In this document: piece by piece, positions 34,493-47,956 of the stretch
How positions within the stretch are numbered: position 1 is the first letter of the stretch
How the letters are laid out: every line of letters starts with the position of its first letter
Source of the DNA: Agapanthus africanus
Taxonomy: Eukaryota > Streptophyta > Magnoliopsida > Asparagales > Amaryllidaceae
Direction: 5' to 3'
DNA: 64,000 bases
NCBI GenBank assembly: GCA_030015575.1
Contig: JASDDO010000016.1
Location: forward strand, 69,437,396-69,501,395
Made by a program: the position numbers and the translations under genes
Notes under the pieces: model-generated
What the model saw: the letters and a program-made list of their open reading frames with translations, nothing else
The model's database searches: none
Told to the model about the DNA's origin: nothing

Positions 34493-35619
34493 AAAACCTA
34501 GTTTGCAATTTATATAATTTGAACAATTTTAAATGTAGCAATTAGTAAGATACAACAAGATTAAGTTTTACATAACAATAACATGTTAATCTATTCATTA
34601 AGACCACCATCTAATACTAGAAACCCTAATCAAAATTTAAACCCTTTTCTAGAATTTTCAAACATTCCATTAAAACCTAATTAACACTTAATTAACTTAG
34701 ATTTAAAGCAATAATCAACAATTTAATTACATGGTTAAGATTATATCTCCACAATTTTTGTAGATCTACAAGCATTATAGGCTCCCAAATTAACTTCTTG
34801 CTCCTTAATTCATGCTAGCTTGGGCCAAAGAAAAATTAGTAGAGATTATATTAGGGATTTATGAGGTTTTGTGTGGATTTTAAATGGAATTTTGTGGATT
34901 TTTTTGTGTTGAATGAAGTGGAGAACATGGTGATGGGGCTGCTGGAAAAAGAGGGAGGGGGCTCGGCTGATCTATTGGGGAGGAGAGAGAGAGGTGAGGT
35001 GTTGTGAATGAATGATAATTCCCAAGTCAACAAAGCCCACACCTCATTTTTTATTCATTCTTTTTAAATTTTCTTTTCTTTGATTAGAAGGATTGAGTTT
35101 AATGGAGAGAGAGGGCTGTGGGCTCGGCCACATGATGGATTTGGGTGTGTGTGGTGTGTAGAGAAGTTACCAAGTCAAAATAACCCCGCTCTCTCAAGTC
35201 AACAAGCCTAAACTTCATTTACATTAATTAAATTTCACAAACTACGCCTTTTTAGTTTATATTTTCTAAAACCATCATATTAATTCCATTTCATTTCAAA
35301 AAAAATATTTTTCATGTTAGATTAATGCGTCATGATGTACAAAATTTGTATTAACCCATTCCAATTTGTAATTTACCCTAATTAAATGTATTAGTGACGG
35401 CTTAAAATAATATTAAAATAATTAATTTCGGAAAATTTTTTAGAAATTTTGAAATTATACCCGTGGATCAATAAACACCAAATACTAGAAATTACATATC
35501 TAGAATATGTATATTTAATTTTATATTAAAGATATTTATATTTTGAGTTTTTACGGAAAACCCCCCTTATTTTACCGATTTTTCTGAAATTTCACCGAAA
35601 CGATTTTCAAAACGTTACA

Positions 35620-38150
35620 ATCTTCCCCCTTGAAGAAGTTCGGTCCCCGAATTTAAATTAAAACTTCCCCCAAATACTAAAACATCTAAGCAAAACCATT
35701 AAGTCGTCGGGGTTCCGAAATCATAAATACATAAAACAAATCGTAGCGCAACGCATGCGCATGAAAAATGAGCATATAACTCAACGCCATCATCGGAGTC
35801 ATGGGGAAGACATCAATGTCAAGATCCAATACAAAAACCAACATGATATACATCATTAAAACATCTAGAAGCAATGCATGCCAAACCTTTTTCAAATCGC
35901 CGTGCGATGTTCGCAACACTGCACAGTGGCGGACGTCCATTGTAAGAAAATAACTATATATATAACTATATATATATATATATAAATATATCCTTTGTTT
36001 AATATGCATGTCCAGCCATTTTGAAAGCAATTTCAGAAGGGTTTCCATTATAAAATATTTCGTGTCATCTCGGACACGTAGGTAAGTACTGAGACTATAG
36101 CTCATCTTTGGAAATCCCTTCGATAACTATCAATGCATGCAAAAATATACTCAGGTACTGTCCTTTGACTAGTCCTGCTCAGTACTAAACCAAATAGCAA
36201 AGATCATAAAATATACTGCTCAAACATAAATCAGTCCCAAATATATATATGAATGCCATGTGCGTCTGGTGCGCACGGAAATCGAAATCCATGAATGTGC
36301 CATACATATGCACAGAAACAACATCTAAGTGCAACGGGTGTGCACGAAACACCTGTCAAAGGCAACGGGTGTGCCTGACAGCAAAACCAGGTGCTTCTGA
36401 TATGCACGAAGAATCTCGATCTAGTGCATCTAGTGTGCACCTAAATCGCATCAAGCGTCTTAAGTATGCGAAAAATGCAAATCAAGTGCACAATGTGCAT
36501 GAAAACGAATATCGAATATCACACTCGAAATCGACGGTATAAGATACAATTCAATCAAAATCCATATCAGGTATACCGTGGTATAAAATCTCGCCATCCT
36601 GTGCATCGGCGTGCACAAAAGCAAATCAAATACTAAAAGTGCATGAAAACTATGCCGAAAGCATAAGTCAAATCATATGCATGCCCTAGGCATGAAATCA
36701 AATATCATGAAACTCGGTCATCAAAACTCAATCATGAAATAAATCACCCACAAATACTGAAATCCAATATCACGGATATGTGATAGTCAATCACAAAATC
36801 ACAAATCATAAATGTTGTCGTCGATATGTCCGTCCTTTAAAGTCGAGAAGGTGTCGGTGAATCCAATGCTAGCAGAGCAAGATATCTACTTGCCTTCTGA
36901 TCATGGCATGTCGCCTAGTGCCCTTAGGCTCTCGTCTCTTACTGCAGATTGCTAAGTACATAGCTCCTCGGCTCAACGGTCTAATATAGAAACGATAACG
37001 GAAGCAGTCCGCTCTGACACATACTCTAAAGATCTCTGGCCAACTATTATGGTTACTCATAACATGTCTCGTCGACGATGCCGAACTCTGGCCTGCTTAG
37101 TGTGCGTAAAATGACCGCTCCTGGTTCCAAGTCTTCTCGTAAATTATTCCAGAAATGTCTTGTCGGGGTCTCTCCCAATTCTCGTTCCTGTCGAACTGCC
37201 CGGAAGTTATCGTCTCTTACCAAATATGTATCTTGTTCCGGAACGGTTGCCTACTTATCGCGACTCCTCCGGGAAGATATATTCATAGCCAACGCTTCTG
37301 CTTGCGTATCGCATCCCTGATGTCGACGGAGTGGAACGTCACCTCATCATGATCTCGTACGAACCTCTTACTCCACTTTTCTCTTATGTCGACTGCTTCG
37401 GACTCGCCTCGTCGTGGCTGCATGGACTGTGCTCCAACGGCTATACTCGTATCTGGAGTCTCCCAAGCAATGCATCCCATCGCATAGCATCCGAATGAAG
37501 TCCAACCATTCGATCGCCTCGTCAAAACCTCATAATCTCCCAAGAGCTCAATATCTTGGGTAGAGTTTAATAGTGTCGAGTACATACCACAGCATCGGTG
37601 GACCAGCCATAGAAGGGCAAACCCAAGCCTCACTAATGGCACCGTGGAACCGCCGCAAACCCTAAGGTTCAAAGGCTTTCACACGGTCATTATGTCGAGT
37701 TAGGGTTTCATTCTTCTAGAGGGTCCATAGAATTGCTTGCATGTCTTTCCGAATACTTTAAACTTGGAATATGGGTTTTTGATATTCGATCACCTCAATC
37801 GACTCTCAACGTACCTGCGTGAAGTCATCTCTAGCTGGAATCAATCCATCTGATGACCTCACATCGGGGTAGGCAATAAATCATATGTCCTAGTCCTTCA
37901 TCCTTGGTGACTAGCGATCTTCTATCATATCTCGAAGTATAACTCGTGCGGCATAGCTCCAAACATCGTGGGCGATATCTCGTCAGTCGCAGGAACATTT
38001 GAATCTTCTGTCCGCACGCTGAACAACGCCTCAAACATCAAAATATGGCGCATTAACGGTCATCACATCCTGGATGGCCTTTATCAGTAGCTTAATCCTC
38101 TGGTGCTGATCTGCACGTCCGAGAAATCTCGTAAAAACAATCCATCAAAC
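35620..38150 (-). mobile_element. Internal region 2 of family G, right end deleted
   Basis: This is a close copy of internal region 1, starting with the polypurine tract at 35620. It ends at CATCAAAC (38150), equivalent to 30576, and jumps directly into LTR sequence equivalent to 31322. About 745 bp are missing, including the primer site and the first roughly 390 bp of the LTR. The shared AAAC at the junction suggests microhomology-mediated deletion. It has no recognisable coding sequence. Confidence 0.8.
37609..37766. repeat. Shared leader module in family G internal region 2
   Basis: It is nearly identical to 30035-30192 and alignable with 8060-8219 in the leader of copia element A. Confidence 0.7.
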
Positions 38151-40487
38151 AGCAAGAAATTTATAGAAATACAACGCGTGACTCTAAAGTCGAAAGAATA
38201 AACATCACTGGTCTCTATCTCTGAAATAAATACATGTTTGGTTGATGGGACTTCTAGATACAACTGAATAATAATATACAAAATATACTGAAGGTCACGA
38301 TACAAGTGAACCCACCTACTAGCAAATCACCCGGAAATGGAAGTAGTGCCAGCAAAGCCGTAATGAAACCTGTACGGCAAAACCTGCAAGAAACTATGGC
38401 ACAACGGGGGTGAGTTTCCAACTCGTGAGTATAAAAACATCTACGAACAGAAATCGCATGAACAACGTAATCCTAGTTCATACGATCATAATATATCCTC
38501 AAATATATAACCTGCAGCCTATAACAATGGCTAGGGTATATATCTAAACAACTGTAATACCAAGTGCTCGTGTCAGTGCCTCAGGTAGCAATATATCATA
38601 TGGATGAGGTATGAATGCATGAAAACAGAATACATGAGAATGAAGAAACTGCTTTCATAACTTAGTGAGATTTCGTTTGTACATTTAAAACGAGGTATCA
38701 TAATGAAATCAGCATAAACAGTGTCTAGCCTCGACACAAAACATAAATCTCAATCTCAATATCTAGTCTCGGTACCTCAATATCTCAAAATATAAATGTC
38801 TCAATTTCACTGTCTCGGGCGCCGTCAGTCTAGACCGTCCCCTAACATCCATCACAAGACCACGATGGTATCCTCCGGATATCCGACGCGTCGGGTAAAA
38901 TCACTGGTAGGTAGTGCTCCCCTGCCAGGCTCAACGCCATCCTCTGCGACCTTCTCGCCCCGGGGTACCGCACCGGGTCCACCATGTACCCGAAACGGTT
39001 CATCCAACTCCTCGAATCGGGTCTCGAAATCCATCAGCAAACTCATGGTGGACGACTCATACATCATGGGAAAACCGCACTTTTCATTTAAAAAGGGGGA
39101 GAAAAGAAGTTTATAAATGTTTTTGCGGTTTTCCCCCAAATCCAAGAAATCTAATGAAAATCCGAATCCAAACCATCCATAGCACGTAAAACAATGAATA
39201 TAGGCATAAAAATCCATGAATGCGGCATAACAGTGAAAAACAATAAGCATGAAGTAGCAAGTAATAACTGCAATGTCTAAACTGGCATATAAGGCGAGTA
39301 CACTAATATCATGTCGAAACTGTTAGCTAACAACCTATGTCAATGTAATAGTATTTTCTAAAGTGTACGTGATATGGCAATTACCGATGAAGATATGTGT
39401 GAGCCGGCAAGTAAGTGTGAATGGAACATACGCATCATCGGTAATGGTGCTGGTGTCCTAACAGCATGATATCAACAATGGAATCTGAAATCACAACATA
39501 TGTATGCGATGCGGAGCGAACAGCAATAATGTGCAGGAGCTGAATACTAAATACAATTATAACTAATCTGGACTTAATATAATATGAGTCATGCAGTGGT
39601 GTCATTTGAAATAACACGAATCGTGAGGTTTTGAAAATAAGGGCTACGGTGTTTTTAAGAAAAGATACGTCCTTTGAAATATCCGTAGAATCCCTTAACC
39701 CGTCTTTTAAAATACCCACGATCCGTTAGTTTTTAGAAATAGGTAGGGCTCTAATATCGTCTAACAACTACACTAAACTATACGACTGAACTAATAAGCT
39801 GAATGAAAGGTAAGGAAACCGCCTAACATCTGAGTCGATACATATATATAGTCGGTGATCCCGCCTCAACAATATCACATCCGATACCATATCTAAAATC
39901 AGACATCCTAAGTTAAGAGTGCGGATCTATCATTAATATATAGCTCGTACGTAAATCCATCGTACGGCATCCCAAATCTGGGTACGGGTCAAATATCACA
40001 TTCATCACATTATTCATCTGGTATCCTCTTATTAAAATCATGATCCGGGGTACTGACCTACGTCTAGTACAGAACTGATATCATTTATGAAATGCATGCG
40101 TGTGTATGAAAACACCACGCCTAAAGAAACCGCTAAAATATCATGTCGTATCACAAATACGGTCCATGTCACATCACCGATCTCACGGCCACAAGCCCAA
40201 TCCCATCGACTCATCTCCAATCCCAAGTACTATCCTCATAATCCATGTATATGCATACGTATATATATATACCTAGTCCCATACCCAAGTGTATATACAT
40301 ATACATATCCCCATATACGCACAAGTATGATAGATGTATGCAAATGCGGGTGTGCGGGTGGGTGTGAACCTAATCTAGGGTTCACGACTAAGAAGCTATG
40401 CTAGTTCCCTTCTAATAACACCAAACTGACCATAAACGCATAATCATAACTTAATAATCATCCTCGTGTTATAAAGCACCTATATGA

Positions 40488-40541
<54 letters not shown>

Positions 40542-41274
40542 TAAACTATACTACGAACGGCGGGGGTGCAATACGCCATCCATCCGACTTCTCCCCGTAG
40601 ATATAAATCTACTCACCTGGTCCTCGCTCGCCGGTACCGACGTCGCCACGCGCTTGCTTGTCGTCTCGAAGTCCACATGGGGGTACCTACATGTCACAAC
40701 GTATCGTCTCGAATAAAAACCCAATTCGAAATCGAAACGGCATACGAAAACCAATTCGGCACGCGTATCACGCATAGGTCAAAACCTATCGCCTACGCAT
40801 GCAAGAATAGCAAAACCAACCCTCGATGTCGATGTACAAATGTCAAACCATCGAGAAAAACCCAAATGCACCCATTTGCACATTCACAAACACTAATTAT
40901 AATATGAAATAAGGTTTAAATCAACAAAACATTAAAATCAATCAAATCGTTTTATTTTCCAAAAACCTAGTTAGCACAAATTCCCATTTCGGTTCAAAAC
41001 TTGATGTTTTATCCAAACTAAATATTTTAACGATTCTAATGGCCAAAATGCTCACTTAATATCATAATTAGGTCATACAAATCGCTTCCATATTTTTAAT
41101 CTCACTAATTATCATTAACTCAAAATTCAAGTTTGCAACAAATATCAATTTTAACACTTTTTAAAGCAAAACTCATAATTCATCAATTAAGCTTGGTTTT
41201 GCATGATCTAAGTTGTTAAACAACAAATTAAAATGTTAATAAAGTCATCAAAACCTTAATTAGATTTTATCTCA

Positions 41275-41328
<54 letters not shown>

Positions 41329-42460
41329 AAACCTAGTTTGCAATTTATATAATTTGAACAATTTTAAATGTAGCAATTAGTAAGATACAACAAGATTAAG
41401 TTTTACATAACAATAACATGTTAATCTATTCATTAAGAACACCGTCTAATACTAGAAACCCTAATCAAAATTTAAACCCTTTTCTAGAATTTTCAAACTT
41501 TCCATTAAAACCTAATTAACACTTAATTAACTTAGATTTAAAGGCATAATCAACAATTTAACTACATGGTTAAGATTATACCTCTACAATTTTTGTAGAT
41601 CTACAAGCATCATAGCCTCCCAAATTGACTTCTTGCTCCTTAATTCATGCTAGCTTGGGCCAAAGAAAAATTAGTAGAGATTATATTAGGGATTTGTGAG
41701 GTTTTGTGTGGATTTTAAATGGAATTTTGTGGATTTTTTTGTATTGAATGAAGTGGAGAACATGGTGATGGGGCAGCTGGAAAAAGACAGAGGGGGCTCA
41801 GCTGATCTATTGGGGAGGAGAGAGAGAGGTGAGGTGTTGTGAATGAATGATAATTCCCAAGTCAACAAAGCCCACACCTCATTTTTTATTCATTTTTTTA
41901 AATTTTCTTTTCTTTGATGAGAAGGATTTAGTTTAATGGAGAGAGAGGGCTGTCAAGGGGTGGGCTTGGCCACATGATGGAATTGGGTTTGTGTGGTGTG
42001 TAGAGAAGTAACCAAGTCAAAATAACCCCCCTCTCTCAAGTCAACAAGCCTAAACTTCATTTACATTAATTAAATTTCACAAACTAAGCCTTTTTAGTTT
42101 ATATTTTCTAAAACCATCATATTAATTTCATTTCATTTCAAAAACAATATTTTTCATGTTAGATTAATGCGTCATGATGTACAAAATTTGTATTAACCAA
42201 TTCCAATTTGTAATTTACCCTAATTAAATGTATTAGTGACGGCTTAAAATAATATTAAAATAATTAATTTCGGAAAAAATTTCAGAAATTTTGAAATTTT
42301 ACCAGTGGCTCAATAAACATCAAATACTAGCAATTACATATCTAGAATATGTATATTTAATTTTATATTAAAGATATTTTTATTTTGACTTTTTACGGAA
42401 AACCCCCTTATTTTACCGATTTTTCCGAAATTTCACCGAAACGATTTTCAAAACATTACA
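38151..42460 (-). mobile_element. Third family G LTR, left end missing
   Basis: It is collinear with 31322-35619 and ends in AAACATTACA at 42460. It carries the hairpin at 39380-39445 and (TA)n arrays at 40488-40539 and 41278-41324. The right flank changes at 42461 to diverged LTR sequence of element E. Confidence 0.8.
39380..39445. other. Conserved hairpin in the third G LTR
   Basis: ATTACCGATGAAG and CATCATCGGTAAT pair at 12 of 13 positions. Compared with element E (26588), a T-A pair is replaced by C-G on both arms. Confidence 0.7.
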
Positions 42461-44622
42461 GTATCCCATATGATACAATATACAATATGACATTCTCGAG
42501 TCAAGAGTGCGGATCTATCATCAAAATATAGCTCGTACGTAAATCCGTCGTACGGCATCCCAAACCTGGGTACGGGTCGAATCTCACATTTATCTCATCA
42601 ATTATCTGGTATCCTTATCATCTTATCTCATGAACTGGGGTACTGATCTAAGTCTAGTACAAACTAATACCATCAATATATATATGCGTGTATGAAAACA
42701 CACGCCTCAAGGCCCGCTATAATCTCATGTCATATCTCAAATACGAACCACATCATATCACCGATCTCATAGCACCATGCCCAATCTCATTGACTCATCT
42801 CTAAATGTTGGTATACGTGTATATATACACATCGTTCCATACCTGTGTGTGTGTGTGTGTGTGTGTGTATACGTATCCCCATATACGCACAAGTATAAAA
42901 AGTAAGCATGTGTGTGCGTGTGGGTGTAAACCTATTCTAGGGTTCGCAACTAAGAAGCTATACTAGTTTACTTCTAAAAACCCTAATCTAACCATTGAAC
43001 ACCTAAACATATTTTGAATATCCATGTCACACTTAAAAGTTATCATATATATAGTATATATATAGCATACTATACATCAAACTGCGGGGGTGCTATACGC
43101 CATCCACCCGACTTCCCCCGTAGATATAATCTACTCACATTGCTCTTCGCTTTCCGTTGCTGACGTCGTCTCGCGCTTGCTTGTCGTCTCGAAGTCTTTG
43201 TGGGGGTACCTACACATCATAACGTATCACAAATGCGTATTAAACTCACATCGGAAAACCAAAACGACATGCTAAAGGTCTATAGGTTAGAACCTGTGGA
43301 CTACGCTTTCAAAACTACAAAATAACACTCGATTTCGACGTACAAACGTCAAGGGATCGAATACGACACAAATCACAAAAATCAAGAATTCAAAATACAC
43401 AAAATGAAACCCCGAATCAAAACAGCAACTCTTGAAAATGGTTCCAGATTTTACCCTAGGTCAAATCAGCCAATTTTACATATGCCAAGGGTCTAGTTTA
43501 CAGGAGATGGAGCTACAGACCAAACACGAACCATATCCAACTTACTCTGGCCACAAATTGTGGCCAGAATTATTAAATCTGCGGCCAAAGAATGGAGTCA
43601 AGGGCTGGGGTCTTGGGGTTAGCTTCCTAGGTGCCTGCACACTCCTCTGTACTTGCTAAATAATTTTTCAGAGGCTCCGGGTGATTGCTGATTTCATTTT
43701 ACACTCGCAGAATCCACAATTCCTCCGATATCGGGTTTCTAAGTTCATATTCTGGGGTTCTAGTCTCTGGTTTGGGTCTGAATTCTAGAACTAGGGGGTT
43801 TGTGTGGCCTCTACTAAGCTCAATTACACATCACAACTCAAGAATTCCATAAACCCTAACTAGAAATTTCCACATCTCACTAAACGACACCAAATCGATT
43901 CTAAACAAACATGGATGTAAAAGCAATGGAAATTCTACACTAATGGTTAAGAGAATAGCTCATTTGGCAACTCAAAAAAATTCTTGAGTTGCCCCAAGTG
44001 TCCAAAATGCAAGCTTTCTTGGTCCAAAGTGTAGCTAGTGAGCTCATGCACATTTTTAATGAAGTGGGTATTGAGTTTTGAGATGTTATTGGTGATAAAG
44101 TGGGGTGTTTGAGGAGGGAGGAGGCGGAGGGAAGCAGCAATGGTGAGAGAGGAGATGAAAAGGATGGAAAAAAATGAAGAGGGAGACAAGGACCATGACT
44201 TAGGTTTGACCCTTCACTCTCTCACTTGCCCATGCTTTAATACTTTATTCCTTTCCCTTTTCTTTTCTTTTCTTTTCTCTTCTCACAAAACCAAAGCCAT
44301 GAATGAAAAATGAAGAGAAATCCATGTAGGAAAATGTAACACAAGTATAAAAATGATATGGTGCATGTTTTGAACAAAACAAGCTTAATGCGCGAGTGGG
44401 TAATTAATCGCGATTAGCACTAAATAGCGTATAATTAATCATAAAAACTTATAATTTGCATAATTCACATAAAACACCCTCTTTCTAGTAATTTTCATAA
44501 TTTTCCAAATTTTTCCCAATTTGTCGGTATTTAATTATACCGCATTAATAAAATATTCAATATAATATTATTTAATTATAAAAATTCCCAAAAATAATAT
44601 TTTATTTTTTTGAAATGTTACA
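42461..44622 (-). mobile_element. Right part of the split LTR of element E
   Basis: The segment begins in LTR sequence equivalent to about 33020 of the G LTR and ends with GAAATGTTACA, but is clearly more diverged from G than the G copies are from each other. Together with 24286-26850 it covers a whole LTR except for about 170 bp. This supports one E LTR split by the family G array. It contains a GT microsatellite (42844-42868); no coding features are recognised. Confidence 0.65.
42844..42868. repeat. (GT)n microsatellite
   Basis: About 12 GT units, found only in the E LTR. Confidence 0.9.
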
Positions 44623-45219
44623 ATCTTCCCCCCTTAAAAAAATTCGGACCCCGAATTTAAATTTAAACCCTTCAATACTATAACATTTCCGTAAAAAGTC
44701 CAAGTCGTCGGGGCTCCGAAATCATCAATACATAAAACACATCATAGTGCAATGCATGCGCATGAACAATGAGCAGATAACTCAAAATCAAAACTCCGTC
44801 AAGCATCCCGCAATCATCGGAGTCATGAAGAAGACACAAATGTCAGATCCAAAATGAAACTAATATGATATACATCAAAACTGTACAGGTAAATATCTGA
44901 AAGAAATGCATGCCAAACCTTTCATGCTGCTGTGCGATGCGCGTACCGCGGCACAGTGGCGGACGTCTATTGTAAGAAAATAACTATATATATACTTATC
45001 CTTTGTTTAATATATACATCCCGCCGTTTTGAAAACAATTTAGAAGGGTTTCATTGTTTTAAACGTTTCGTGTCATATCAGACACGTAGGTAAATACTGA
45101 GACTATAGCTATAGAAATCATTTCGATAACTATCAATGCATGCAAAATATAACCAGGCACTGTCCTCTGACTAGTCCTACTCAGTACGAAAACAAGAAGC
45201 AAATATCATAAAAACGTAC
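44623..45219 (-). mobile_element. Start of the internal region of element E
   Basis: The polypurine tract (minus AAGGGGGGAAGAT) and the following sequence match the internal regions of G, including AAGTCGTCGGGGCTCCGAAA, but with more changes. It is broken at 45219 by insertion of copia element D. The rest of element E must lie to the right of the window. Confidence 0.7.
45215..45219. repeat. Probable left target duplication of element D
   Basis: CGTAC precedes the TG of the D LTR. Its partner is outside the window, so this cannot be confirmed here. Confidence 0.4.
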
Positions 45220-45850
45220 TGTAAGTGCACGGCAGCGCCCCGGCCGTCCGAACGAGGCCAAAATGCGGAAACGATACTTTTCTTTAACTTTTAAAACTGG
45301 CGCTACCGTGTAATAAAAACCCGGATCGGGCCATTAACCTAATCCTAGCTAACTAGTGAAGGGGTAGAGAAATATACCGAGCGATCCGTGTCCTTCGGTC
45401 TTCTCATCGTCATCCCGATCTCCCCGCAGAATCTCCGGTCTTCATATCCTCGTCGGAAGGGCACCACATCGCCGGGTTCTTTTACGGGCTCCCACCTCAG
45501 GACCGAGGCAACTCGAGCACGAATTTGGCGAGCCGACGTGTCCAAGAATGCTGTAGGATAAGTGTAGAACACTGGGTCTCATGGGGTTACTAGAAGTTGC
45601 CATTTTATGAAGGTGGAGGAATGGGCTTTTGGAGATGAGCTAAAAAGGATTTTGTGCAAGCCAAAAGAACAATTTTCCTACTCCAAAAATTGGGACAGCC
45701 ACCTCTCTAGAATGGCCGACCACAGCTTGGAGAATGAGAGAGAAAAGTGATGATCAAGAATCATCATCACAACAAAATCCACACTCATAAACCCATCACC
45801 AAACTCATCAGAAACAAAAGTCAAGCAATGATGAACCAAGAAGTCAAATG
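45220..45850 (-). repeat. First part of the D 3' LTR
   Basis: Begins TGTAAGTGCACGGCAGCG and is closely related to the B LTR (TGTAAGTGCACGGCGGCG). It is broken after AAATG, where element C is inserted. The uninterrupted sequence can be read at 63280-63910 and beyond. Confidence 0.9.
45846..45850. repeat. Target-site duplication of element C (left)
   Basis: AAATG before the C LTR is repeated after its other end at 56085-56089. The empty site, with a single AAATG, is at 63906-63910. Confidence 0.97.
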
Positions 45851-47941
45851 TGTAAGTCCACGTTGCCACCCCCGGTTCTTACGGGGAGGCGGAAACGGTA
45901 TAAAAATCAAATTTTTAGTGCAAGAAGCAACATGGACTATGCAAGGTCGGGATCGTTACCTAAACTAAAACTAGCAACCTAGCTAAAGAAGTTTAGCTAC
46001 TCGGATGAAGATGGTTATACCTAGACTTGAACTCCTTCGTCTTCAAACTTTGTAGAGGTTGATGGTTCTCCTTTGTCGCCTTCTCCCGTCGAAGATGGAT
46101 CCACCTCGAAGGCTCGACCTTTGGGCTCTTTCTCGTACTTGGAGTGAACTAGAATCGCCGGCTTGCTAGACCCTTGATCCTAGAGTGAGTAGAGAGTGTT
46201 TAGGGTTTGCTTTTGTTTTTCAAGAGAAGGATTCTCAACTCATGAGAAGGTTTCTCTTGACTAGAGGAAGAAGAAGATGAAGTGAAGAGAGAGAGTGAGA
46301 ATGATAAAGTGAGCTCTTTCTTTTCCTTTTGCAACCATAACAAAAGAAAAAGAAAAATCAAATAATAACAATAATCAAAATGAAAAAGGTTTGATGGTTA
46401 GTTTAGAATGACTAATATCATTACATGCATTAAATGAATAAAGCAAGAATGAAAAAGCATATTGCATTTGTAATGATGGTAGTCAAATGTTCAACCATGG
46501 TCAACAAGTCAACCATGGTCAACAAGTCAACAAAAACTAACCATGACACAATTTCATTTTATTATATATTATTAAATGATATAATACAAATCCATTAGGG
46601 TTTGGAAAAAGACGACTGTCAACTGTGCATACGCACCCGTTCCGAAACCCTAATGGAAATCATCTTCCTCCTCCTCAAAAACTGTGCATACACACCTGCA
46701 TTCTTGTTCCGAGGAACATGAATACTGAGAGATAAAAGCAACCCCAAAAACTATACCAGTATCCGGCTCAAACCAGAGCCCGCTGGTAATATCTGTCCGG
46801 ACTCCAAACGTGCACAAGTGCGCGGATGAGAACGAACCCTGTCGCAAAACCATGCGACCTCTACTCTGTTTTGCCCATAGGCGAATACCCTCTGTGTGGG
46901 ACTCTAAAGACTCGACACTACGCTGGCAGTGGGTTTAACCACAGACCGCAAGCGGCACTAGCTGTGCGTAACGGTCCCCAGGTAGATGTCGACAAGAAGG
47001 CTGACGAGGTGAAACCCCATCGGAACTCCTACTGAGTCTGAATGTGACAGTCTCCGTACAGTCCGGTCTGTTCGTCTGATACATCGCATGGCGGGCCTAG
47101 GGGGCGGTAAACGTCAGTCCCCCAATAGCGGTACAAGTCGTGCCGGAGCGAAGCCCAAAACACCCTGAGACAACACTGGAAACCTACCAGTATATCTCGT
47201 TTGCCCTGGCCAGGGACTACTTGTGTAATGGCTCTCCTAGACACAGCGCGATGTCAACCCCCAATACCGGGAGAGACGAATCCTGTCTAACCGTCACTGC
47301 CTCCAAGTGCTTCGGGACTGCACCCAACCACCACCTGTTTGCACGACTCCTTTGAGCCGTGGTAGGGTAGTGATCAAAGTGCAGTGGGAACACACTCGAG
47401 GCGAAGTGCCAGTGTCAAGTCAGCGGACTAAGCTGTACTCATGTCACCTGGGAACTGATGACTGACGATAGGTATAATACCAACCTGTCAGTTCCCGACG
47501 AGTCCTGTCCAGTGTACTCGTAACCCAACGAGCACCCGTATACTATCTCCAGTACGACGTACTGATGGCTGTGGGACAGACCATCTCCCACACTGGGATG
47601 AGAAGCGCATACGCTAGTCTACTCCGGAGTATCGATGCCCTGTCTCGATAGTCCTGCGACTAGGGACCTGTATAAGGATGTGCTTATAGATTACCCAGCC
47701 CCCACTAGTGTGACTGCCATCACAACGCTGGTAATCAAGCAAAGATCCTAAGGGCTCCACTAATGCGTATAAGTGATATAGTAAAATAAACACAAGTACA
47801 CATTGAAGTAGAGACAAACCAAGTAGCATACTACTATTTTTGAGCAAGATTGTATATACAAGGTGAATATCCCAAGCATCCATTAAGTAATATACAAACT
47901 AGTATGATACAGTAATGGCCTCTAGGGCATATACACTAACA
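45851..47941 (-). repeat. 3' LTR of element C (left copy)
   Basis: From TGTAAGTCCACG to CACTAACA. A hairpin CCCCG/CGGGG lies at 45870-45886 near the U5 end, the shared 16-mer at 46899-46914 and the stem-loop with loop TGCCCTGTC at 47626-47654. Open frames at 46650-46853, 46826-47035, 47029-47244, 47140-47355 and 47614-47883 recur identically in the right LTR and are not genes. Confidence 0.95.
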
Positions 47942-47956
47942 ATCTCCCACTTGCAC
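47942..47956 (-). other. Polypurine tract of element C
   Basis: The minus strand reads GTGCAAGTGGGAGAT, directly following the stop codon of the polyprotein and directly preceding the 3' LTR. The last base of the TAG stop and the tract abut without spare sequence. Confidence 0.9.

Larger units (their letters stand above)
30934..35619 (-). mobile_element. Complete family G LTR (4,686 bp)
   Basis: The LTR runs from TGTCACGACCCGAAAAG to AAACGTTACA and is flanked by a primer site on the left and a polypurine tract on the right, so it serves both internal regions. It contains the hairpin at 32522-32587, AT-rich sequence and two long (TA)n arrays (33653-33705 and 34443-34489). Short open frames, such as 31994-32287 and 33732-33980, recur in the third LTR and have no domains. 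Confidence 0.8.
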
